36,929 nucleotides of DNA from an uncultured Ruminococcus sp. (lineage in GTDB: Bacteria > Bacillota > Clostridia > Oscillospirales > Ruminococcaceae): assembly GCA_947169885.1 (NCBI GenBank), contig CAMVRM010000032.1:1-36929 (forward strand), read 5' to 3'. Positions within the stretch are counted from its first letter, which is position 1. Every line of letters starts with the position of its first letter. A program made the translations under genes and the position numbers. Under the pieces are notes generated by a model. It saw only the letters and a program-made list of their open reading frames with translations, was not told where the DNA came from and made no database searches. Shown here in pieces: positions 1-7,829 of the stretch.

Positions 1-137
1 GCTTATGAATACTTGATGTTACAATAAACTCTTGTGTTTTTTTAGGTATAATACTGGGTATGATAATGTATGGTTAGTTGCTTATGAATACTTGATGTTA
101 CAATAAACTCTTGTGTTTTTATATAGGTATAATACTG
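1..137. repeat. Two-copy direct repeat, 79-bp period, each with a TATAAT box
   Basis: Copy 1 is 1-56 and copy 2 is 80-137. They are the same except for a 2-bp length difference in the T-rich run before the shared AGGTATAATACTG. The 23 bp between them are unrelated. Each unit carries a perfect TATAAT (47-52 in the first), but no good -35 lies 16-18 bp upstream. Copy 1 begins at the window edge, so the array may continue to the left. Its role is unknown: duplicated promoter, recombinase or replication sites are all possible. Confidence 0.75.
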
Positions 138-500
138 TAATAAAGCGTAGCGAAGATTTAATTTGGTACTACTAATACGACCAAAGAGTTCTTTGTAGCA
201 TCAATTGTTTACGCACAAATAGATATGAATTTACAATGTAGTTTTTCCCTTTATTTTTCTTTACACCATCAAGAGCATCAGGCATTGACGTATAACAAAA
301 TCAGCATCAACGGTATAAATTAAAGAAAAAGTTGGAGGAAGGTTGCTCTTTGGTTGAGTCTAATGTTTTTTTGGTTAGTTTAATAATATAGAATTAAGAT
401 TATTTCACGTCTGAGTCGTTTGTCTGAGTCGAATTATTATATAATTAAGAAGACCCTGACGCAAGGTTTGCATTTGATTATGAAGGCTAAAATAAGTAAG
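138..500. other. AT-rich non-coding stretch, no gene recognised
   Basis: No open frame here has a convincing ribosome binding site. A short tandem repeat, GTCTGAGTCG, occurs at 409-418 and again at 422-431. It is flanked by related AT-rich sequences (TAATAATATA to the left, ATTATTATATAA to the right). A GGAGG at about 333-337 is followed only by a TTG-initiated frame of about 14 codons, which I do not call. Confidence 0.5.
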
Positions 501-563
501 GAAAAGGGGGGCAAGGGGGAGTCCTTGTACCGTGTATGTGCCGCTTGTCGGCACATACACGGT
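501..563. other. G-rich tract and two adjacent hairpins (structured element)
   Basis: GGGGGG (506-511) and GGGGG (515-519) are followed by a small stem, CAAGG (512-516) with CCTTG (523-527). Next comes a perfect 15-bp stem, 529-543 with 549-563, around the 5-nt loop CTTGT. No T-run follows, so it is not a normal intrinsic terminator. A candidate transfer origin, replication origin or structured RNA would fit the mobile context, but no relaxase gene is visible here. The structure is seen directly; the function is unknown. Confidence 0.7.
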
Positions 564-630
564 GGTTGGCTCTTAGAAAGATGTGCATTCTATAATCATA
601 TTGTAGTTATGAGTATGTAGATTGGAAGCT

Positions 631-660
631 CACCAACCTCGCCAGCCGCATATCAAGGCA
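631..660 (+). repeat. Left arm of a long inverted repeat
   Basis: The 30 bp at 631-660 match the reverse complement of 1213-1242 at 27 positions, with the first 21 bp (starting CACCAACCTCGCC) identical. The arm is clearly GC-richer than its AT-rich surroundings. It bounds a 552-bp interior segment with no gene. Confidence 0.85.
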
Positions 661-1212
661 TTCTGGTTAATCAAGCACAGTACACCTTACTCGTGTAAAT
701 AATACATAAATAGATAAACAGTAAGCACTAGCAGTTATATAAGAGGTTTGCACAACTGACATATAGTTGATACACTGTAGTTAGGCGTGATTGGAGCAAG
801 ATAATAAACTAAAAGTACTATAGCTTAACCGATAATGTGATACGTATACTGTTTCGTAAATTTGTGCAACATCAGCTAATAGTTGATAACATAAAAACAA
901 GTACTATACACTGCATATCAAGTATTAAACACTATATATTTAGATAAAAAATGACACTTGCTAACTTGTATTTAATGGAGCAACTTATAAACAAAAGAGA
1001 GTGACCTAACGCACGAGACTATTAGCCTAGTTTAGTTACAACAAACTCACCATACAGGCAATGTTTGCTCAAATTTCGCCATGCTCCCTCAACTTCTTAG
1101 CTGATAGTGTTTATTTTTACTCCTTTGGTTTCGTGCAGTTTGGTCTGCAACTATGCAACAACTTAATATTTAAGTACCAATAGAGTTTGGTGCAACTTGC
1201 TGCTAAACCGTC
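661..1212. other. Gene-free interior between inverted repeats
   Basis: This 552-bp segment is AT-rich and has no frame with a ribosome binding site on either strand. It contains two related motifs, TTTGCACAACTGACATATAG (about 747-766) and TTTGTGCAACATCAGCTAAT (about 860-879), each running into TAGTTGATA. The first contains CAACT facing AGTTG. Because the segment is bounded by inverted repeats and the same element encodes two site-specific recombinases, it could be an invertible control region or the remnant of a small mobile element. Neither is proven. Confidence 0.4.
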
Positions 1213-1242
1213 TGCCTTTCAATGCGGCTGGCGAGGTTGGTG
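1213..1242 (-). repeat. Right arm of the long inverted repeat
   Basis: Reverse complement of 631-660 (27 of 30 positions). It lies about 220 bp upstream of the HTH gene at 1460, so inversion of the interior would change what sits upstream of that gene. Confidence 0.85.
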
Positions 1243-1459
1243 TGACTATGCTTTAGTGGGAGGAGATGTTTTAAAAAGTGTTTATTCTTTCTCAAATGCA
1301 ATTGAAAATGCTTGAGTTTGCATAATATTTTTATATTTGAAAGAGTAATAGAATATAGAACATTTCTATTATATTTCTTTCGGAAGTAAGAAATATGGGG
1401 CTTTTCGAGTATGTTTTTGCAGAAAGAAAGAAACATAAAATGTTTGAGGAGGCGTTTGT

Positions 1460-2155
1460 ATGAGCGAGGGTTTGTTTTCAGCTTATAGCAACTTGAAGGA
1501 GGACATCAACAAGGACATTGTAAGGAGAAACGAGGGTATTGTAAGGGCAGAGTTCTCAGAGGTGGCGATACGGTGCTTTATGTTGCTTTCGGAGTATATG
1601 AGCAGGGCTACTTTTTCTCCAACTCCAAAGAATAGAGAGTTGATGAAGTATCTTGACCTTGACAACTCCGTAATCGCAGAGAGGATGGGCATTACTGAGA
1701 GTACCGTTAGATCGAAAAAGTGCGTGGCTGCAAAGGAGATTAGTAGGCAATTAGGGGATAATGTAATTGATGTAATACGTTCAGGCAACGATTTTGAGAT
1801 CGAGAGGTTGGCGACTAAAATACGCACTTTGATGTTGTATCGACACCCAACGGACTGGTTGCCAGAGGGTATTGTTGAGCAGTATGCTGGGATATATAAC
1901 GGTAAGGCTTACGATATAAAGTCAGAGTGCAAGAACGAGTTGCGTTATCTTGCAGCGATGGACGTTAATTTGCAAACTAATGTTGACCCAGATAAGATGA
2001 AGTATCTGTTGTATCTGTTGGCGGGTAATCGGGTAAGTGGGTGCAACTACAAGCGTATTGCTATTTTGCACAAGATATTCTCACTCCAATTGCAGTTGAA
2101 ATTTTGGTTGGATAACGAATTTGCAACTCCAATAGGGGGTAAGAAGTCTGATTAA
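1460..2155 (+). CDS. Unrecognised protein with a predicted helix-turn-helix
   Basis: A 231-aa protein that I cannot assign to a named family. A helix-turn-helix-like stretch is visible at about residues 68-93 (NSVIAERMGITESTVR followed by a basic helix), of the kind found in sigma region 4 and LuxR-type domains. The rest is charged and soluble, with no signal peptide or membrane segment. The ATG is well supported by AGGAGG at 1446-1451. It is the first gene after the repeat-rich stretch and lies about 340 bp upstream of the type III R-M operon, in the same direction. A role as a DNA-binding regulator of that operon, or of the mobile element, is a reasonable inference. A replication or recombination accessory protein is also possible. 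Confidence 0.75.
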   Translation: MSEGLFSAYSNLKEDINKDIVRRNEGIVRAEFSEVAIRCFMLLSEYMSRATFSPTPKNRELMKYLDLDNSVIAERMGITESTVRSKKCVAAKEISRQLGDNVIDVIRSGNDFEIERLATKIRTLMLYRHPTDWLPEGIVEQYAGIYNGKAYDIKSECKNELRYLAAMDVNLQTNVDPDKMKYLLYLLAGNRVSGCNYKRIAILHKIFSLQLQLKFWLDNEFATPIGGKKSD

Positions 2156-2204
2156 GGTCAAATATAGTGCAGGGCTGCAGAAATGCGTTTTAAGGCACTT
2201 TAGG

Positions 2205-2240
2205 TTTATGGGGTGTAGTTTTATGGCTACACCCCATAAA
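2205..2240. promoter_or_regulatory. Perfect 14-bp stem-loop
   Basis: TTTATGGGGTGTAG (2205-2218) pairs perfectly with CTACACCCCATAAA (2227-2240) across an 8-nt loop. No T-run follows, so it is either a weak terminator for the HTH gene or a dyad operator. It lies between that gene and the R-M promoter. Confidence 0.7.
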
Positions 2241-2247
2241 ATTGATT

Positions 2248-2276
2248 CTGGGGTATTCTGGTTCGTCCTGGGGTAT
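2248..2276. repeat. Direct repeats CTGGGGTAT with a 20-bp period
   Basis: CTGGGGTAT occurs at 2248-2256 and 2268-2276, each followed within two bases by TCTGG. The 20-bp spacing is about two helical turns, which suits a dimeric DNA-binding protein. The remaining sequence up to 2413 shows no gene I would call; the only frame (2208-2417) lacks a ribosome binding site and contains the hairpin. Confidence 0.5.
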
Positions 2277-2413
2277 GTCTGGGTGATGTTGTATTTTGTA
2301 GGTCAACGAAAGATTAAGGGTAATTTGTTCTTGTTAAGATTGAGTTGTTTTTATCAAGTCTGGGTAGGTTTCGGGAAGCCCTCTGTATCAGGGGTAAACG
2401 GTCAAATTGGTCA

Positions 2414-2442
2414 TTGACTTGCAGGGTAATTTATGATATACT
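2414..2442 (+). promoter_or_regulatory. Sigma-A promoter of the type III R-M operon
   Basis: TTGACT (-35, 2414-2419), a 17-bp spacer and TATACT (-10, 2437-2442), preceded by an extended -10 TGA. It lies about 50 bp upstream of the mod start codon. Confidence 0.8.
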
Positions 2443-2490
2443 TATTATGTAATTTTATGCTCTAACACCATTTGATCGGAGGACACTCAA

Positions 2491-4452
2491 ATGATAAAAG
2501 ATATAATAGAGAGTAACGAGGCTGTTACAGCTAACGCAAGAGAGATTGCGGCTCTGAAGGAGCATTTTCCCTCTTGTTTTCATTCTGATGGCAGCTTTGA
2601 TATTGAGAGATTCAAAGAGTTTTTAAGTGATAAAGTTGATGTAACCAGCGAGGGGTATGAGTTAAAGTTTCTGGGTAAGAACTATGCAAGGCTACTGGCA
2701 TCGGAGGACACAACTACTGTAATTCAGCCTGACGAGGAACATAACAGTAAGCCAGAGAATGTAAACAGTGAGAATATTTACATTAGTGCAGATAACCTTG
2801 ATGCTCTTAAACATCTGCTTAAGTCCTATGCAGGTGCGGTAAAGTGTATTTATATCGACCCTCCGTACAATACGGGTAAAGATGACTTTGCATACAATGA
2901 TAAGTTTGATTTTAGCATAGAGGAATTATCTGAAAAACTAAGTATAAATGAAGAACAGGCAGAGCGTATTCTTGACCTTACTAAGAGAGGGTCAGCATCA
3001 CATTCTGCATGGCTTATGTTTATGTACCCTCGTTTACTATTAGCAAGAGATTTACTATCCAAAGATGGTGTTATTTTTATATCTATCGATGAGAATGAAG
3101 TAACAAATTTAAGACTCACTTGTGATGAATTATATGGTGAGGATAACTATATCGGAACTATTGTATGGAAAAATGTAACAGACAATAATCCTACTAACAT
3201 AGCAACTGAACACGAATACATTTTATGCTATAGTAAGAATAAAGAAAGAGTATCACCTATTTGGAAAACAAGCATAGTTGATATAAAGGATAAAGTTCTT
3301 CAGAAGGAAGCAGAGTTACTCTCTGAAATCGAAGATGAAGAGATGTTACAAGAGCAATATACCCTGTGGTATTCAACAGTAAAATCACAATTAGGAAAAC
3401 TTGATGGGTATAAATTCATTGATCGAAATGGAGTTTATGCAGGTAGTAGAAGTGTTCACAACCCTGGAAAAAATGGGTATTTCTACGATGTTATTCACCC
3501 GATTACAGGAAAGCCATGTACACCACCACTTATGGGGTATCGTTTCCCAGAAGAAACAATGAAAAAAATGATAGCAGATGGAAGAATACTCTATGGTGAT
3601 GATGAAAACAAAATCATCGAGATTAAACAATACTTACATGATTACGAAGATAAACTTGCAAGTGTAATAGAACTTGATGGTAGGTCAGGTGCTAATATTA
3701 TAAGGCAACTATTTGACAATAAGAATGTTTTTAAAAACCCTAAAACCCCAGCTATTCTTAAAGAGTTTATTCCTTTTGTAATGAATGATGATGATATAAT
3801 TGTTGATTTTTTTGCTGGCTCATCTACTACTGCACAAGCAATAATGGAATTGTCAACGGTATCAAAAAACAATTACAAATATATATTGATTCAATTACCC
3901 GAACCTACTAAAAAAGACAGTGAAGCAAGTTTGTTTGGGTTTTCAACTATAGATCAAGTAGGTCAAGAGCGCATTATTCGTGCAGCCAAGAAGATAAAAG
4001 AAGATCACCCCGACACCACCGCCGATCTAGGCTTTAAGCACTATACTCTTGTAGAACCCTCAAAGGACACTCTCGATAAAATGGAGACCTTTAACCCTGA
4101 GATGATTACATTTAACAACCTTGTAAACGAGTTTGGTGTACCTACTGTACTTACAACATGGCTTGTGCGTGATGGGTATGGGTTTAATGCAAAGTGTAAG
4201 GAGATAGATTTTAACGGTTATACAGGGTATTGGTGCGACAAGCATTTGTATTTGATAAACGAGGGTATTACGCAAGAGCAAATTGCAGAGATAGTAGAGA
4301 AACTTGAGAATGATACCACCTTTAACCCAGAGAACATTGTGCTGTTTGGGTATAGTTTCAACTGGGCAAGGACAGAGGAACTTAACATAAACATCAAGCG
4401 CCTTAAAGATACAGACAGAAACCTGCGAATCAACTTTGATGTGAGGTACTGA
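2491..4452 (+). CDS. mod: Type III restriction-modification system, Mod subunit (DNA N6-adenine methyltransferase)
   Basis: A 653-aa beta-class amino-methyltransferase that methylates adenine at an asymmetric site and supplies target recognition to the Mod-Res complex. The catalytic motif DPPYNTG is at residues 123-129. The AdoMet-binding motif VDFFAGSS is at 438-445. The long stretch between them, about 200-400, is where type III enzymes carry the target recognition domain. The start is supported by GGAGG just upstream (2478-2482) and by the promoter at 2414-2442. The stop is one base before res, so the two are co-translated. By eye, glutamate codons are mostly GAG in the first 140 and last 130 codons but mostly GAA in the middle. 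This suggests a mosaic gene with an exchanged recognition domain. I saw no simple-sequence repeat of the kind that phase-varies other mod genes. Confidence 0.95.
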   Translation: MIKDIIESNEAVTANAREIAALKEHFPSCFHSDGSFDIERFKEFLSDKVDVTSEGYELKFLGKNYARLLASEDTTTVIQPDEEHNSKPENVNSENIYISADNLDALKHLLKSYAGAVKCIYIDPPYNTGKDDFAYNDKFDFSIEELSEKLSINEEQAERILDLTKRGSASHSAWLMFMYPRLLLARDLLSKDGVIFISIDENEVTNLRLTCDELYGEDNYIGTIVWKNVTDNNPTNIATEHEYILCYSKNKERVSPIWKTSIVDIKDKVLQKEAELLSEIEDEEMLQEQYTLWYSTVKSQLGKLDGYKFIDRNGVYAGSRSVHNPGKNGYFYDVIHPITGKPCTPPLMGYRFPEETMKKMIADGRILYGDDENKIIEIKQYLHDYEDKLASVIELDGRSGANIIRQLFDNKNVFKNPKTPAILKEFIPFVMNDDDIIVDFFAGSSTTAQAIMELSTVSKNNYKYILIQLPEPTKKDSEASLFGFSTIDQVGQERIIRAAKKIKEDHPDTTADLGFKHYTLVEPSKDTLDKMETFNPEMITFNNLVNEFGVPTVLTTWLVRDGYGFNAKCKEIDFNGYTGYWCDKHLYLINEGITQEQIAEIVEKLENDTTFNPENIVLFGYSFNWARTEELNINIKRLKDTDRNLRINFDVRY

Positions 4453-4453
4453 T

Positions 4454-7408
4454 ATGGAACTAATATTACAACCCGATCTGCCTCACCAGCAAAATGCTGT
4501 AAAGGCGGTGTGCAGGGTATTTGAGGGAATAAGGTTTATTGCACCTACAAAGCCTTACGAAAATCCTCATATACCCTTTGCAGACACAAGGATTACCGAC
4601 AACATAAAAGCCATACAAACAGAAGTAGAGGCTGCCAAAGCCGTAACTGCGCCAGAAGACGGTGTACTTAATCTTGATGTAAAAATGGAGACAGGTACAG
4701 GTAAAACCTATGTTTATACCAACACGCTCTACGAGTTGAATAGAAGATACGGCATAAACAAGTTTATTATTGTTGTACCCTCACTTGCTATAAAGGCAGG
4801 TACACAATCCTTTATAGAAGATGGGTATGTGCAACGGCATTTCAAAGATGTATGTGGGTATGGTACAGATATAGAATTAGGGGTACTGGAGGCTGTTAAA
4901 AACAAGAAGAAAGGTCGTAAGTATTTTCCTAACGTTGTTGGTGAGTTTGTGCGTGGCTCTTGCCAGAACACAAAAAAGATTTATGTGCTACTAACCAATA
5001 TGCAGTTACTTACGTCCAGCAAAATGCTTAAAGACGATGATTATGACTTCGGTGCTGAAGGCTTTTATCGTCCATTCGATGCACTTCGGGCAACAAAGCC
5101 ATTTGTGCTGATAGACGAGCCGCATAGGTTTACCAGAAATCAGACTGCATATAAAGCTATCGTAAGCGAGTTACAGCCCCAGTGCATTGTACGTTTCGGT
5201 GCAACATTCCCCGAAACAACTGTTGGTAAGGGTAAAGAGAAGCAGACTGTTAAGGACTATCTTAATCTCGTGTATGACCTCAACGCCTGCGAGTCATTTA
5301 ATCTGGGGCTTATTAAGGGCGTAGCAAAGGAACATTTTGAGCCTTTATCCAAGCGTGATGAGAAGATAAAGATCACCTCTATCGTAAGCAAGGATTCTGT
5401 AAACATACAGCACTTGCGTAAGGGTGAGCCTACAAAGACCTATACACTTAAAGACGGTGATGCCTTGTCTGTAATAAGCAGTGCATTCGAGGGTATTACT
5501 GTTACAGCTATTAGCAAGTCAACTGTCGAGTTCTCTAACGGTATCGAGAAAAGCAAGGGCGAGGAACTTGATGTTGATATTTACATGACATCTTATCAAG
5601 AGCAGATGTTAAGACTTGCTTTGCAAAGGCATTTTGAAGCCGAAAGAACCAACTTCTGTAACAGGAGCAACAAGATAAAAACGCTTGCTTTATTCTTTAT
5701 TGATGATATTTCTTCATACCGCCCTGATGATAAGGGTAAAACTCCTTATCTGCTTACTGCATTTGAAGCATTATTGAGAGAACAGATTGAGAAAACACTA
5801 TCTACGCTCAATGAGCATGAGACAGAGTATCGTAAGTATTTGCAGGCAAGTCTTGCAGATATATCTACTTGCCATGCAGGGTACTTTGCACAGGATAACA
5901 GCGACTCTGATGAGGAAATAGCCAAGGAAGTACACGCTATTTTGCATGGCAAGAAAGAACTGGTATCGTTCAAAAACAGCAACGGCAACTACAATACATT
6001 GAGGTTTTTGTTCTCTAAGTGGACACTCAAAGAAGGGTGGGACAATCCGAACGTATTTACTATAGCCAAGTTACGTTCAAGCGGCAGTGACATAAGCAAA
6101 CTACAAGAGGTAGGGCGTGGCTTGCGACTGCCAGTAGATGAGAACGGCAACAGGGTATCTGATGAAGAGTTCCAGCTAAACTACATTGTTGACTTTACAG
6201 AGGCAGATTTTGCAGAGAAACTTGTTGAGCAAATCAACGGAGAACTGCCGCAGACTATGGTTATTTCAGAAGAACGACTGGCGGAGGTTGCTAAGAAGCT
6301 GGGTAAAACAGCAGATGATTTGTTTGATGAACTCTATGATAAGCATTACATCGACAGGCACAACAATATAAAAGCAGATACCAAGGATAAATTCTTTGCT
6401 GAATACCCTGACTTTGCTGCAGGTCTTAAGCCTAACAAGGTAAAAGACCGAAACAAGACAAAGGAAAGGTCTGTCAAGATCAGAAAAGGCGTATACAGCG
6501 AACTTAAAGAACTCTGGGAGCGAATAAACCAACGGTATCTTCTGTTCTATGATGATGACCTTGCCTGCGATATTGAAAACGCAGTAGATGATGTACTAAA
6601 CTCTAGTAAAATATTTACCGAGGTTACAATGCACAGCAGCAGACAGGTAGTTAAAACAGGTGACGAAGGATTCCGTACAGAAACCGCTTCAGGTGTTACC
6701 TACAATATCGATCGTCCTATTGGGTATAGTGAGTTCCTAAAGCGCATAGCAAGTGTAACCAATATACCTATAACTGCATTACATACAGCGATATGCAAGT
6801 ATGCAAAAGCAAACGGGGGCATTGATAATAGGTATTTCAACGAAAACAGCGCAGCCGCTTTCTGTTCGGCGTTTACCGATTGGAAGAATACTAACCACCA
6901 GAAACGTTTTAAGTACGTTAAGAGCAAAACTGCATTAAGAGAAACTTCTCTTTCTTTTGCTGATGGTACACCAAAGGAGAGTATTGCACAGGGGCGAATA
7001 GGTACAAAACTCATTGAAGGTACGCCGAGTGATAAGTATTTGTATGATACCTTTGCGTATGACTCTCCGTTAGAGCAGAAGAACATTACGGCAGAGGTTG
7101 AAGAAGTGGTTGTTTACGGAAAGATACCACGCAAGAGCATAGCAATACCTACTATTACAGGCGGCACTTACAGCCCTGATTTTATGTATGTCGTAAAGCG
7201 TAAAGACGGTACAAAAGACCTCAACATTATCATAGAAACCAAGGACGTTGAGGGTAAGACCGATCTTCGAGGAACTGAGGGCGTTAAGATCGAGTGTGCA
7301 GAGGTGTTCTTTGATGCTTTATCAGAAGAAGGCTATACAGTACATTTTGAGAAACAACTGAACAACAAGGATTTGCTACAAATCATAAATGATATTTTAG
7401 GTAGATAG
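4454..7408 (+). CDS. res: Type III restriction-modification system, Res subunit (helicase-nuclease)
   Basis: A 984-aa superfamily 2 translocase with a C-terminal nuclease. It cuts unmethylated DNA when in complex with Mod. Walker A METGTGKT is at residues 78-85, the DExx box LIDEPHRF has D221 and E222, and helicase motif VI QEVGRGLR starts at Q551. A PD-(D/E)xK nuclease site is visible at SPDF (D909), followed by IIIETKD (E928, K930). All expected catalytic residues are present and the length suits the family, so the system looks active. ATG follows the mod TGA after a single base, and a strong terminator lies at 7421-7460. Confidence 0.95.
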   Translation: MELILQPDLPHQQNAVKAVCRVFEGIRFIAPTKPYENPHIPFADTRITDNIKAIQTEVEAAKAVTAPEDGVLNLDVKMETGTGKTYVYTNTLYELNRRYGINKFIIVVPSLAIKAGTQSFIEDGYVQRHFKDVCGYGTDIELGVLEAVKNKKKGRKYFPNVVGEFVRGSCQNTKKIYVLLTNMQLLTSSKMLKDDDYDFGAEGFYRPFDALRATKPFVLIDEPHRFTRNQTAYKAIVSELQPQCIVRFGATFPETTVGKGKEKQTVKDYLNLVYDLNACESFNLGLIKGVAKEHFEPLSKRDEKIKITSIVSKDSVNIQHLRKGEPTKTYTLKDGDALSVISSAFEGITVTAISKSTVEFSNGIEKSKGEELDVDIYMTSYQEQMLRLALQRHFEAERTNFCNRSNKIKTLALFFIDDISSYRPDDKGKTPYLLTAFEALLREQIEKTLSTLNEHETEYRKYLQASLADISTCHAGYFAQDNSDSDEEIAKEVHAILHGKKELVSFKNSNGNYNTLRFLFSKWTLKEGWDNPNVFTIAKLRSSGSDISKLQEVGRGLRLPVDENGNRVSDEEFQLNYIVDFTEADFAEKLVEQINGELPQTMVISEERLAEVAKKLGKTADDLFDELYDKHYIDRHNNIKADTKDKFFAEYPDFAAGLKPNKVKDRNKTKERSVKIRKGVYSELKELWERINQRYLLFYDDDLACDIENAVDDVLNSSKIFTEVTMHSSRQVVKTGDEGFRTETASGVTYNIDRPIGYSEFLKRIASVTNIPITALHTAICKYAKANGGIDNRYFNENSAAAFCSAFTDWKNTNHQKRFKYVKSKTALRETSLSFADGTPKESIAQGRIGTKLIEGTPSDKYLYDTFAYDSPLEQKNITAEVEEVVVYGKIPRKSIAIPTITGGTYSPDFMYVVKRKDGTKDLNIIIETKDVEGKTDLRGTEGVKIECAEVFFDALSEEGYTVHFEKQLNNKDLLQIINDILGR

Positions 7409-7420
7409 TTTGATTATAAG

Positions 7421-7460
7421 ACTACCCAGAACGCTATTATGTGTTCTGGGTAGTTTTTTA
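7421..7460 (+). terminator. Intrinsic terminator after res
   Basis: CTACCCAGAAC (7422-7432) pairs perfectly with GTTCTGGGTAG (7443-7453) around a 10-nt loop, followed by TTTTTTATTTTC. Confidence 0.9.
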
Positions 7461-7482
7461 TTTTCTAACTGATTTAAGACAT

Positions 7483-7514
7483 CCAGAAAAATTCAAAATT
7501 TTTTTCTGGTTTTT
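7483..7514. terminator. Second, AT-rich stem-loop with T-run
   Basis: CCAGAAAAA (7483-7491) pairs with TTTTTCTGG (7501-7509), followed by TTTTT. It sits about 30 bp after the res terminator and may be a backup terminator. From here to 7,700 I see nothing else that I can name. Confidence 0.5.
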
Positions 7515-7709
7515 AATAATCTAAATTGCATATTACAAAAAACGCACTTTTCCTTTAGAACGACAACTATTTCTCGAGTTACCAACAACTATTGATTAGG
7601 TATCTGCTAATATGCACAAAAAGCTGGAAAAACTTTGTCTCCTTTAGCCCTTGATGGCTCGCAACCTCTGGAGCTACAATAGATGCAGACATCTGAATAG
7701 GTATAGTTT

Positions 7710-7812
7710 TTTAGACAATACAAAATCAAGTTAAATCATATAAAAAATTTGTCTGTAAATCATTGGGTATTGATTTTTAGATGTCTAAATATATTTATAT
7801 GGTTTACAGACA
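7710..7812. promoter_or_regulatory. Cluster of recombinase-like half-sites (candidate res or crossover site)
   Basis: Variants of TGTCTRWAA occur four times just upstream of the serine recombinase: TTTAGACA (7710-7717, minus), TGTCTGTAAA (7750-7759, plus), the dyad TTTAGA-TG-TCTAAA (7776-7789) and TTTACAGACA (7803-7812, minus). The second and fourth are an exact 10-bp inverted pair. Resolvases and invertases commonly bind such half-sites beside their own gene, both for recombination and for autoregulation. The repeats are seen; the role is inferred. Confidence 0.55.
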
Positions 7813-7829
7813 GCAATAGGAGTGATCGT

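Noticed and set aside
1-137. CRISPR array
   Set aside because: Only two units, the repeat is 56-58 bp and the intervening segment only 23 bp, and no cas gene is nearby.
420-620. Open frame of 66 codons with a TTG start
   Set aside because: It has no ribosome binding site and contains the G-rich double hairpin, whose perfect symmetry explains the sequence better than coding does.
1203-1436. Minus-strand frame of 77 codons upstream of the HTH gene
   Set aside because: No ribosome binding site, lysine- and isoleucine-rich as expected of AT-rich non-coding DNA, and it overlaps an inverted-repeat arm.
2208-2417. Open frame of 69 codons before the R-M promoter
   Set aside because: The start codon lies inside the 14-bp stem-loop, there is no ribosome binding site, and the frame ends in the promoter region.
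2491-4452. Phase-variable mod through simple-sequence repeats
   Set aside because: I found no long homopolymer or short tandem repeat tract in the coding sequence; the frame is intact.
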